Assembly (NCBI GenBank): GCA_001464165.1
Contig: LNEX01000359.1
Span: 1-11,136, forward strand
Source of the DNA: a bacterium Ga0077546
Lineage (GTDB): Bacteria > Cyanobacteriota > Vampirovibrionia > Obscuribacterales > Obscuribacteraceae
Length of the DNA: 11,136 nucleotides
Direction: 5' to 3'
Below, in pieces: positions 1 through 5,038 of this stretch. Positions within the stretch are counted from its first letter, which is position 1, and every line of letters begins with the position of its first letter. The notes below the pieces were generated by a model. It saw nothing but the letters and a program-made list of their open reading frames with translations, was not told the origin of the DNA and searched no databases. Made by a program: the position numbers and the translations under genes.

Positions 1-210
1 GATTGGGATGATCTTAACTCAGAGATTCGGCAAGAGGCCAGCACTAGAACAGTGTTGGGTTTTCATCTGATGCATCACTTTTGGCGAATGATTCGCCGTA
101 ACGTCTTTGTTGTCGATGGTGTTGTCTATAGCAATCGGTGTCAGCAACTCAGTTCTGGCACTTTCTATGTTGACCCGTTGACCAACAAACTCTCTCAAAT
201 AGGCTGCTAA
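1..210 (+). CDS. C-terminal end of an unknown protein (5' end outside window)
   Basis: An open frame runs from the first base to a TAA at 208-210 and gives 69 residues; the start lies upstream of the window. The fragment begins DWDDLNSEI, passes through a His/Arg-rich stretch (HLMHHFWRMIRRN, about residues 23-35) and ends VDPLTNKLSQIGC. The middle (NVFVVDGVVYSNR) alternates hydrophobic and polar residues like beta strands. I do not recognise the family. The DWDD motif recurs near the end of the 86-residue protein at 10262, where the 11 bases coding for it are identical. The next gene starts 28 bases downstream with its own ribosome site, so the two could be co-transcribed. That it is coding is fairly likely from the codon pattern; function unknown. 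Confidence 0.6.
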   Translation, partial: DWDDLNSEIRQEASTRTVLGFHLMHHFWRMIRRNVFVVDGVVYSNRCQQLSSGTFYVDPLTNKLSQIGC

Positions 211-238
211 TAACAGCTAATAATTGTAGGACAAATTT

Positions 239-1048
239 ATGAATAGTTTAAACAGCAAAAAGGGTCGTAATGTAATTCTTGTAACTGCAGCTCAAGGCGG
301 CTCTGGTCGGACAATGACGGCAGTGGCATTGGCTACTTTTCTGACTCAATATGGCACTGTAGCTTTTATCGGCAATGATATAGACGGGCGAGGCTATTTT
401 GGTACTCCAGAGCCGCTGCCGCGCAGTGACTTGTCTCACCCGGGCAAAGCTAGTTGGAGTGGTTCTGAGTGGTTATCTTTTCCCAGAGAAAATCTGTTCC
501 TGTATGACAGTAGCTGCCATACAGATGCCAGTGATTTTGAGCCTGTTATTAGTTCTCTCAAGCAGACTCATGATTTTGTAGTAGTCAGTTGTGGTTTGGA
601 TGTGAAAACTACAGGTGATGCGGACGCGGCACAGAGTATGAGGCAGTTAGTTGATCATGCAATTGTCTTATACAGACAAAACAACCGTAGTCATGTGCTC
701 ACTTCAATATTGCTTAAGTGGTTGTTTTTGGAGCAGTCAGCTGATACTTCCTTGCTTCTACCCATGCTCAACTTTCGAGCGGATGATCGGGAGTTTAAGC
801 TTGGGCAGAATTGGACCGAGAAAGCACTTACTTGCTTTTCTCGTGCTTTGATTGCGGCTGAAGCTGTTCTTCGCTCGAGAGAGCTACGAGGTGCAGTCGG
901 GAACTTGTACTACAACACTGCTCTGTCGGAACAGCCCTATTTAGGCTATGGCGCAGTAAACATTGCTCTCAACTTCTCTTGTAGTGTGCCTGGTTGGCCA
1001 GCCTATGCGGTTAGCAATCTTGCCAAACTGGTTGTTGCTGTTCGCTAG
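239..1048 (+). CDS. ParA/MinD-like P-loop protein with degenerate Walker A
   Basis: A 269-residue protein. The N-terminal strand NVILVTA (residues 11-17) leads into AAQGGSGRT (17-25). This aligns with the deviant Walker A motif KGGxGKT of ParA/MinD/CpaE-type ATPases, but the signature lysine is Gln and the P-loop lysine is Arg. A second strand VAFIGNDID (41-49) sits where the family has its LLIDxDP switch-type strand. HDFVVVSCGLD (111-121) matches the Walker B strand, and DHAIVLYRQ (139-147) the next core strand. The last 70 residues are not recognisable. AGGA at 228-231 sits 7 bases before the ATG and supports this start. ParA-type proteins use ATP-dependent dimers to place plasmids or complexes; with both lysines lost, this one may bind nucleotide poorly or act as a scaffold. 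No ParB-like partner or centromere repeat is visible next to it. Fold assignment is likely, activity uncertain. Confidence 0.72.
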   Translation: MNSLNSKKGRNVILVTAAQGGSGRTMTAVALATFLTQYGTVAFIGNDIDGRGYFGTPEPLPRSDLSHPGKASWSGSEWLSFPRENLFLYDSSCHTDASDFEPVISSLKQTHDFVVVSCGLDVKTTGDADAAQSMRQLVDHAIVLYRQNNRSHVLTSILLKWLFLEQSADTSLLLPMLNFRADDREFKLGQNWTEKALTCFSRALIAAEAVLRSRELRGAVGNLYYNTALSEQPYLGYGAVNIALNFSCSVPGWPAYAVSNLAKLVVAVR

Positions 1049-1055
1049 CCGATAC

Positions 1056-1074
1056 GTCAGTGCCTGGCATTGAC
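1056..1074 (+). terminator. Short stem-loop just after the ParA-like gene
   Basis: GTCAGTGC and GCATTGAC pair over eight positions (one G-T) around a three-base loop, starting eight bases after the stop codon at 1048. No T run follows directly (acaaacatttt), so this is a weak terminator candidate or an RNA-stabilising 3' hairpin. Confidence 0.3.
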
Positions 1075-1087
1075 ACAAACATTTTCG

Positions 1088-1138
1088 ACTGCCTGTGTTG
1101 GGCAGTTAACGAAACAACTAATCTAGAGAGAAATTCAG
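1088..1138 (+). promoter_or_regulatory. Leader hairpin shared with the 7144 paralogue
   Basis: ACTGCC (1088-1093) pairs with GGCAGT (1101-1106) around a 7-base loop. The single-stranded stretch that follows, up to the ATG at 1139, contains AACGAAACAACTAATC and then TAGAGAGAAA, which serves as a weak ribosome site. The same arrangement precedes the paralogue at 7144, where two stem pairs change to G-T wobbles yet pairing is kept. That pattern favours an RNA element over chance. Its regulator is unknown. Confidence 0.5.
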
Positions 1139-1597
1139 ATGAAAACGATTATTTTTCAAAACAACGGTCGTTCTAAAGTTATTCACGGTCGCTTTGGCGG
1201 ATGTGAAGAGAGCAGACATGACCACTGCTGTGAATTTCCATCTCGGCTTCAAAATGCTGAACTGACTCTTGCTAATGAAGCGCGATTAGAAATCGCTGAA
1301 TTCAAGAGCAATCTGCAAGAGTTGGACGCCACTCAACTGCATCCACATGACCTCGGCCTGCCCAACTTGTCACTGGTGCGTTCGCGCTTGCTTGAAGGTG
1401 ACGTTCGCTGTGGTATTACAGAAGTTCTTCATGGTGCCCTTGGTGTGGCGCAATTTGGCAACACTCGCATCGAGTTCGAAGTGCCCGCGGGTAATTCTGC
1501 TAGTAGTCGCGGTGGTCGCAGCAGAGGTCGTAGACGGCTGGTTCTTAATATGAAAACCAATGAGCAAGGCTTTATTACCGCTGCTCACTACGGCTAG
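1139..1597 (+). CDS. Orphan protein, paralogue of the 7144 gene
   Basis: A 152-residue soluble protein with no signal peptide or membrane segment. Two blocks are shared with the 144-residue protein at 7144: the N-terminus MKTII..NNGRSKV.HGRFGG (residues 1-21), and a long core (about 67-116) with LHPHDLGLP, LSLVR.RL.EGD, RCGITEVLHGALGV and a beta-like RI.F.VP. After a Ser/Arg/Gly-rich linker (117-132) both end RLVL...G.I.AAHYG. Strong conservation between diverged copies argues for a real, selected protein. The C-terminal two-strand pattern faintly resembles small RNase-like (BECR-type) domains, but I would not assign that. A gene for a small membrane protein follows after 36 bases, as it also does at 7636, so the two probably act together. 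The start is supported by the matching leader and N-terminus of the paralogue. Function unknown. Confidence 0.8.
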   Translation: MKTIIFQNNGRSKVIHGRFGGCEESRHDHCCEFPSRLQNAELTLANEARLEIAEFKSNLQELDATQLHPHDLGLPNLSLVRSRLLEGDVRCGITEVLHGALGVAQFGNTRIEFEVPAGNSASSRGGRSRGRRRLVLNMKTNEQGFITAAHYG

Positions 1598-1633
1598 CAT
1601 CATCCTTTTTTTCATTCGTTCGAGGAAATACTC

Positions 1634-1864
1634 ATGAAATCTACAATTAAGAAAAATGCTGAAGCCCTGATAGTGTTGGGTGCTCTGCTGTTAGTCGTTG
1701 GCTCAGTCTGGATGTTGTTTGCCGACGCTATGATTGTTGCCGTTTCGGTGACAGCCATTGGTGGCGCTATCCTTGGTTTGGTTGGTTCAATTCAAGCTGA
1801 GCTGCTTGAGGATGTATTCACTTTGACTATGGAGTCAGCCAGCTTAAGACTGAGTAAGTCTTAG
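1634..1864 (+). CDS. Small two-helix membrane protein
   Basis: A 76-residue protein starting at an ATG eight bases after GAGGA (1622-1626). A short basic N-terminus (KSTIKKN) is followed by two hydrophobic helices, about residues 10-29 (ALIVLGALLLVVGSVWMLFA) and 32-53, separated by a single Asp. The tail (54-76) is amphipathic and begins with acidic residues. The basic start suggests an N-in, C-in hairpin in the cytoplasmic membrane. It lies 36 bases after the orphan gene at 1139. The paralogue of that gene at 7144 is likewise followed by a two-helix protein, although the two membrane proteins are not clearly alike in sequence. Possible roles include anchor, partner or immunity-type protein for its neighbour; none is shown. 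Confidence 0.7.
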   Translation: MKSTIKKNAEALIVLGALLLVVGSVWMLFADAMIVAVSVTAIGGAILGLVGSIQAELLEDVFTLTMESASLRLSKS

Positions 1865-1976
1865 CAATTTACTATTCAGCTTGTCTCTCTACACGACTCT
1901 GTTGTGCTGATATGACTGGTTGTTTTTACTTTGGGTTTAGCTGTTTGAAATGTGATGGGGTTGAACTAACTTGTTT

Positions 1977-2002
1977 TATTTCTAACCTGCTCTATTTCTA
2001 AC
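1977..2002 (+). repeat. TATTTCTAAC direct repeat
   Basis: TATTTCTAAC occurs at 1977-1986 and again at 1993-2002, a 16-base period, and a further CTAAC lies just upstream near 1965. The repeats lie 55-80 bases before the gene at 2058 in an otherwise plain 193-base intergenic stretch. They could be operator half-sites or a chance duplication. Confidence 0.3.
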
Positions 2003-2057
2003 ATCACCAAAGGCACTATATTTAGCGCTTTTTCTATTCATTTTTGAGGAATTACCT

Positions 2058-2437
2058 ATGATAACCAATATCGAAGACAACACCTTACTCAAAGCTCGTG
2101 ATGACGCTGATCTTCTTAGGGCGCAGCTACTAGAGCGCCTTGCCGGTGTCAGAGTCAGCATAATGAAGTGTGGCTGTGGTGCTACCCCTCACGGCGAGGC
2201 GGAAGTCGTCGACATCGCTTTAAACGATATCGCTGGTGGATATGCCGATCAATTCGGAAGGTTTCTTCGCTGGTGTCCCTCCCAGCTAAGACGTCGCTGC
2301 AGTTCAAGCGCGATGATGAATTCAACCAACCCCTAGTTTTAGCCTTCAATACTTTTGAGATGGGTTGCGATGATCTTGCAAGCAAAGCTCAACAGCAATT
2401 GTGTGCTGAAGTGAGCCCAGCAGACCAGCACAGCTAG
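2058..2437 (+). pseudogene. Orphan gene broken by a one-base frameshift
   Basis: Translation from the ATG at 2058 looks natural to about base 2258 (67 residues, ending IAGGYADQFG), then turns into an Arg/Cys/Ser-rich tail that stops at 2336. A natural-looking frame, KVSSLVSLPAKTSLQFKRDD and onward to QQQLCAEVSPADQHS, takes over one base earlier and stops at 2435-2437. Joined at GGAAGG (2256-2261), where one missing A would restore the frame, the product would be about 126 residues, close in size to its neighbours. A Cys-rich KCGCG lies near residue 38. The leader ends TTTTGAGGAATTACC, the same translation-start box as at 8023 and 8508, so the start is well supported. No slippery heptamer is visible at the switch. 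It could be gene decay or a sequence error. Family not recognised. Confidence 0.55.
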
Positions 2438-2483
2438 TGTAATATCCATAGGTCAAGAAAGGAAAACTAAACCTTCTCTGTCG

Positions 2484-2516
2484 TGCCAATCAGACCGACA
2501 AGGATGTCGGTTGGCA
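2484..2516 (+). promoter_or_regulatory. GGA-hexaloop hairpin resembling a CsrA/RsmA site
   Basis: CCGAC (2495-2499) pairs with GTCGG (2506-2510) around the loop AAGGAT (2500-2505). The stem resumes below a five-base bulge (TCAGA) with TGCCAA (2484-2489) against TTGGCA (2511-2516). The core ACAAGGATGT equals the published CsrA SELEX consensus (ACARGGAUGU, GGA in a hexaloop). If the small gene starting at 2516 is real, the loop AAGGA would also be its ribosome site. No T run follows, so it does not look like a terminator. Confidence 0.5.
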
Positions 2517-2722
2517 TGGATAGGGGGATTGCATCACTACAACAAAAAAAATCCATATTTTTATTAGACTGGTCTATTATCGTCTTTGGTTCTGTTTGCA
2601 GTGGTTATGGCAGTCAATTGCCGGCGGAGTTTGCCGCAAATCTCGGGCCATTTATAAATACGGTTGAACAAAGGCTGGACAATCATGACATGGGAATTAT
2701 TGCCCTAGAACAGCGAGCTTGA
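2516..2722 (+). CDS. Doubtful small protein or gene remnant
   Basis: A 68-residue frame if begun at the ATG at 2516, which lies 11 bases after the AAGGA in the hairpin loop; in-frame GTG (2483) and ATG (2504) are alternatives. Residues about 13-30 (KSIFLLDWSIIVFGSVCSGYG region) are hydrophobic. The remainder, LPAEFAANLGPFINTVEQRL and onward to MGIIALEQRA, looks like an amphipathic helix. This half-natural composition could be a small membrane-anchored protein or the tail of a decayed gene. It ends 16 bases before the converging toxin gene on the other strand. I do not recognise it. If it is not real, the stretch 2438-2738 holds only the hairpin. Confidence 0.3.
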   Translation: MDRGIASLQQKKSIFLLDWSIIVFGSVCSGYGSQLPAEFAANLGPFINTVEQRLDNHDMGIIALEQRA

Positions 2723-2738
2723 TTTTGCCGGAGTCTTA

Positions 2739-3126
2739 TTAAACTTTTTGTATTGGCCATGGATACTGTGCCACCAGCGCATCGGTTGTGAGTAAGGTAA
2801 TGCCTTCGACCGTTGCTTGTGCAATTATTATGCGGTCGAATGGGTCTTTGTGTAGAGGCGGCAAGCTAGCAATAGAAACAGCGTGGGCACTATTGATTGC
2901 CAGTTCCTGATAACCATTGTCTAGCAGGCCCCGTCGCAACACTCTTGCATCTACCTGGAAATCAGAACGCTCTAGGCCTTGTTTATTTGCTATTTCCCAC
3001 AGGCTGGCTGCGCTGAAAAGGGGGTTCGTTTAGAGGATCTTCTACTATTGTCCGCGCCTCCTTCGACAAACGTTTAGGGGAGCCTGCAACCAAGAGAAGT
3101 AGGTGAGTGTCCAACAATATTTTCAT
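2739..3126 (-). pseudogene. PIN-domain toxin (VapC, PhdFitB type), frameshifted
   Basis: The reverse strand starts ATG at 3126, three bases after the antitoxin stop, and encodes MKILLDTHLLLLVAGSPKR, then SKEARTIVEDPLNEP. It is then thrown out of frame by a run of five C (3020-3024) where four would continue into LFSAASLWEIANKQG. With one C removed the product is 128 residues, the usual length for this PIN family. It keeps the four acidic positions: Asp6, the Glu of LWEI, the Asp of DPFDR and the Asp of LLTTD. PIN toxins are Mg-dependent ribonucleases, often cutting tRNA or rRNA, neutralised by the antitoxin made from the same operon. The usual Trp after DTHLLL is absent. As written, translation stops soon after the insertion and the toxin would be dead. 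A sequence error in the homopolymer is a real alternative. Confidence 0.85.
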
Positions 3127-3129
3127 GCT

Positions 3130-3390
3130 TTAGCGAGGTTTCTTTGTGTCTGCGCCGCCAAAAAGCAGCTCAATTTCCTCGCTGCCCATACGGTCAAAAT
3201 CGTCAGGAACTTTGATTTGTCCAGCTAAAAATCCAAGTCTTCTTACTTCTTTGGCCACCGGTGAATCTAGCCGGCAGACCTTGACCAGTGGCTTACCGGC
3301 CTTGGCGATGATAAACGAATCGCCCTTCAAAACTTGCTCTATCAAGCGTGAGAGCTGGGTTTTCGCTTGATGAATATTGACTATTTCCAT
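3130..3390 (-). CDS. Phd/YefM-family antitoxin
   Basis: An 86-residue protein read leftward, with AAGG about six bases before its ATG (3388-3390). Residues 1-40 follow the Phd/YefM pattern: MEIVNIHQAKTQLSRLIEQV, then GDSFIIAKAGKPLVKV, the N-terminal DNA-binding and dimer domain. The C-terminal part, RRLGFLAGQIKVPDDFD, then EEIELLFGG, is the segment that in this TA family wraps and blocks the PIN toxin. The toxin gene begins three bases after the stop, so the two are one operon. Phd antitoxins repress their own promoter, alone or with toxin; the perfect palindrome 10 bases upstream of the start fits that. The antitoxin is intact while the toxin is frameshifted, so it may survive as an orphan antidote or stabiliser remnant. 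Confidence 0.92.
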   Translation of the reverse strand: MEIVNIHQAKTQLSRLIEQVLKGDSFIIAKAGKPLVKVCRLDSPVAKEVRRLGFLAGQIKVPDDFDRMGSEEIELLFGGADTKKPR

Positions 3391-3400
3391 GCTTGGCCTT

Positions 3401-3424
3401 CTAAACTAAGTCTTGTTAGTTTAG
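3401..3424 (-). promoter_or_regulatory. Palindromic operator of the toxin-antitoxin pair
   Basis: CTAAACTAA (3401-3409) and TTAGTTTAG (3416-3424) are perfect nine-base inverted arms around a six-base centre. They end 10 bases before the antitoxin start codon. Position and symmetry match the autoregulatory sites of Phd-type antitoxins. Upstream on the same strand, TTTACC and TAAACT lie 18 bases apart and could be a weak promoter overlapping the operator; that part is only suggestive. Confidence 0.65.
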
Positions 3425-3545
3425 TTTACTGATAGCGGGCACTCTTGGTAAATCTCCCTGACTTAAAGACTCTCTCTGCCAGCTTGTAGCTGCTCATATG
3501 TGAGTTGGACTCCAGCAGGCATCTGTTCGCGCTGTTATGTAAAGT

Positions 3546-3585
3546 AGGCTGCTTCTGTCCCGACTGGGAGAGACAGTTCTAGCCT
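3546..3585. other. Compound stem-loop
   Basis: AGGCT (3546-3550) pairs with AGCCT (3581-3585). Inside a symmetric four-by-four internal loop, CTGT-CCC (3555-3561) pairs with GGG (3566-3568) and ACAG (3573-3576), with AGAG bulged out and GACT as the terminal loop. Twelve pairs in 40 bases, seen directly; whether it is transcribed is unknown. Confidence 0.35.
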
Positions 3586-3607
3586 GTGCCGTTTGCTGCG
3601 CCTTGAA

Positions 3608-3639
3608 ACCGCCTGAGGATAAGTGCTTCCGGTGTTTTT
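3608..3639 (+). terminator. Possible terminator in the gene-free region
   Basis: ACCG (3608-3611) pairs with CGGT (3630-3633) and GAGG (3615-3618) with CTTC (3626-3629, one G-T). A CCT bulge lies on one side and the loop has seven bases. One base later comes TTTTT (3635-3639). The form is that of a weak intrinsic terminator on the + strand and would end a transcript that includes the stem at 3546. Confidence 0.3.
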
Positions 3640-3703
3640 GGCTGGATGAGCGTGCGCTAATCTGAGTTCCCTCGTATATTCACCACTAATGGTGCTGAGT
3701 TTC

Positions 3704-3783
3704 CGCCGTAGTTTATTTTGGGGTACTAGCCCAAAAACGGCGCAGCAAAGGCCTTTTGCGCCTTAGCTGTGCTGCGTTTGGGC
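3704..3783. promoter_or_regulatory. Two mutually exclusive long hairpins
   Basis: Structure 1: CGCCGT (3704-3709) pairs with ACGGCG (3737-3742), and TTTTGGG (3716-3722) with CCCAAAA (3730-3736), with six bases bulged. Structure 2: GCCCAAA (3729-3735) pairs with TTTGGGC (3777-3783), CGCAGCA (3741-3747) with TGCTGCG (3770-3776), and AAGGC (3748-3752) with GCCTT (3760-3764). It has one five-base bulge on each side. The two share 3729-3742 and cannot form together, the layout of a switch or attenuator. It ends 241 bases before the 4025 start. Ligand or protein partner unknown. Confidence 0.45.
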
Positions 3784-4024
3784 CACAGCAGTTGTCTCGT
3801 GTTTTCTTGCACTCCACAGTATGTCTTTGATAACACTAGATATCTCTCTATTCTCTTTCGCGCAACAAGGTACTTTAAACCACTAACAACAGCCAATATG
3901 GCCTATGTACTAATTTCTCGATGCAACTCTGTTGCTTTGAGGATGGTCCTGTCTGGTTTTGTTTGATGTGAAGAGCGAATTGCAGAGGTATTCGAAAACA
4001 ACCTAACTTACAAAGGAAACAGTT

Positions 4025-4399
4025 ATGAAAAACATAAATGCACTAACAATTCAAAATCACCAACTCGCAGCTCAAAAAGCATCCCTCATCGCCAGACTCC
4101 GTACACTCTTTGCCCAAGGTGGAGCACATGTTGAACCGCTTTCGGCTTTGCTTGAAGTAAAACTTGCCGGCAAACGGGTTGGTCATCACCATGTTGATTG
4201 TGCGCTAATCACCAGCGATCAGAAGACTTATTACTTCTGCTTTGGCTACAACCGCGTCAAGCAAGCTGAGCATCCATTCTTCATCTTGCTAAAAGACAAC
4301 TGGTTTGATGGGGCCAACTTGATTGCTCAAGACGGCTGGTTTTATCAGTCTCTCTCTGAAGTTATGAATAGCAACCTACAAGTCCACAAAGCTGCTTGA
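4025..4399 (+). CDS. Orphan protein, first of a tandem paralogue pair
   Basis: A 124-residue soluble protein starting at an ATG that follows AAAGGAAAC by a normal distance. The N-terminal third is helical and basic (QKASLIARLRTLFAQ). Residues 56-105 carry the part shared with the next gene: VDC.L.T.D.KTYYF.FGY.R, then E.PFFI.L.D.WFDG..LIAQ. The aromatic-rich strands and the WFDG turn suggest a compact alpha+beta domain. No catalytic signature is visible. There is no signal peptide. The two copies have diverged greatly outside the core, so the duplication is old and both appear selected. I do not recognise the family. A strong hairpin (4418-4441) separates it from the second copy. Confidence 0.78.
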   Translation: MKNINALTIQNHQLAAQKASLIARLRTLFAQGGAHVEPLSALLEVKLAGKRVGHHHVDCALITSDQKTYYFCFGYNRVKQAEHPFFILLKDNWFDGANLIAQDGWFYQSLSEVMNSNLQVHKAA

Positions 4400-4417
4400 T
4401 TTGCGCTTTTGGCTTTC

Positions 4418-4441
4418 AGTCGCCGCAGTACTGTGGTGACT
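4418..4441 (+). terminator. Strong intercistronic hairpin
   Basis: AGTCGCCGCAG (4418-4428) is complementary to CTGTGGTGACT (4431-4441) over 11 positions with two G-T pairs, leaving a minimal TA centre (a GTAC loop in practice). TTTCTTG follows, only loosely T-rich. It may terminate or slow transcription between the two paralogues, or protect the 3' end of the first message. Confidence 0.4.
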
Positions 4442-4501
4442 TTCTTGACGCTTTGATTGGCATGGAGCCTAGAGCAGAGCGTTGGCAGTTGGGGAGAACT
4501 A

Positions 4502-4933
4502 ATGACGAGTAAGAGTGTTAGAGCTAGTATCAGCAACCAGGAGTTTCCGGCCAAGAAAGAGGCTGTTTTGACTAAACTGACTGTACTCTTTGCCAAGGCA
4601 GATGCTGATTTAGCGGTAGTATCTGCTACGGTCAAGCTCAGTCGTCGTATCGATGAAGTGGTGAAAGTCGTGGGCGCTTATCAGGTTGACTGCATGGTCA
4701 CCACTCCTGATGGCAAAACTTACTATTTCGCCTTTGGTTACGACCGTCGTCAGGAAGTGGAGAATCCTTTCTTCATCTGGCTGAACGACAGTTGGTTTGA
4801 TGGAACAGAACTAATCGCCCAAGAACGTGCCCTTTATTTAGCGCTATCGCAAGCGATGGGACATCAAGGTCGGTTTCAAGACCAGGGTATTAGTCTGAAA
4901 GTCAGTCAGTTGCAGCCAGGTTTGGCCGCCTGA
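4502..4933 (+). CDS. Orphan protein, second of a tandem paralogue pair
   Basis: A 143-residue protein if begun at the ATG at 4502, which has GGGGAGA just upstream. An in-frame ATG at 4457 lacks a ribosome site and would add 15 residues not seen in the first copy. Residues 62-107 share the core with the 4025 protein: VDC.VTT.DGKTYYF.FGYDR, then E.PFFIWL.DSWFDG.ELIAQ. It extends about 25 residues past the end of its partner with a polar tail (GRFQDQGISLKVSQLQPGLAA). The N-terminal half is again helical (AKKEAVLTKLTVLFAKADAD). Soluble, no signal peptide. Function unknown; the conserved DGKTYYFAFGYD segment is the best handle for a profile search. Confidence 0.8.
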   Translation: MTSKSVRASISNQEFPAKKEAVLTKLTVLFAKADADLAVVSATVKLSRRIDEVVKVVGAYQVDCMVTTPDGKTYYFAFGYDRRQEVENPFFIWLNDSWFDGTELIAQERALYLALSQAMGHQGRFQDQGISLKVSQLQPGLAA

Positions 4934-4986
4934 CCAAAGTTTTAGAACAATGGCCATCGCCGGATTGCGTTGGCATTTAATTTTTG

Positions 4987-5022
4987 TTAGCTGAAGGCGC
5001 AACGGAGGTGGCTGTCAGCTAA
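4987..5022. promoter_or_regulatory. Perfect 8-base inverted repeat before the DUF2939-like gene
   Basis: TTAGCTGA (4987-4994) and TCAGCTAA (5015-5022) are perfect inverted arms around a 20-base loop that holds GGAGG (5004-5008). The repeat ends six bases before the true ribosome site GAGGA (5028-5032). It could be a DNA operator, or an RNA hairpin presenting a decoy Shine-Dalgarno sequence. Confidence 0.4.
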
Positions 5023-5038
5023 TTTGTGAGGAAAGAAT

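Larger units (their letters stand above)
3425..4024. other. 600-base region without a convincing gene, rich in inverted repeats
   Basis: No frame here has both natural composition and a ribosome site. A 65-codon frame at 3769-3966 has neither and crosses the strongest hairpin. The region instead holds three structured stretches listed separately (3546-3585, 3608-3639, 3704-3783). A GAGGATGGTCCT repeat near 3937 has short AGGA/TCCT arms. It lies between the leftward TA operon and the rightward gene at 4025, so it should contain both promoters and could encode a non-coding RNA. The last 40 bases carry AAAGGAAAC, the ribosome site of the 4025 gene. Confidence 0.45.

Noticed and set aside
1070..1080. 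TTGACA as a promoter -35 for the 1139 gene
   Set aside because: No acceptable -10 hexamer at 16-18 bases downstream, and TTGAC is part of the hairpin after the previous gene.
3769..3966. 65-codon + strand frame
   Set aside because: No ribosome site, unnatural Ser/Arg/Cys-rich composition, and it begins within a strong inverted repeat.
4457..4501. Upstream ATG as the start of the second tandem paralogue
   Set aside because: No ribosome site before 4457, whereas 4502 has GGGGAGA; the extra residues are not shared with the first copy.
4345..4635. 96-codon - strand frame across the tandem paralogues
   Set aside because: Antisense shadow of two genes that are supported by paralogy and ribosome sites.
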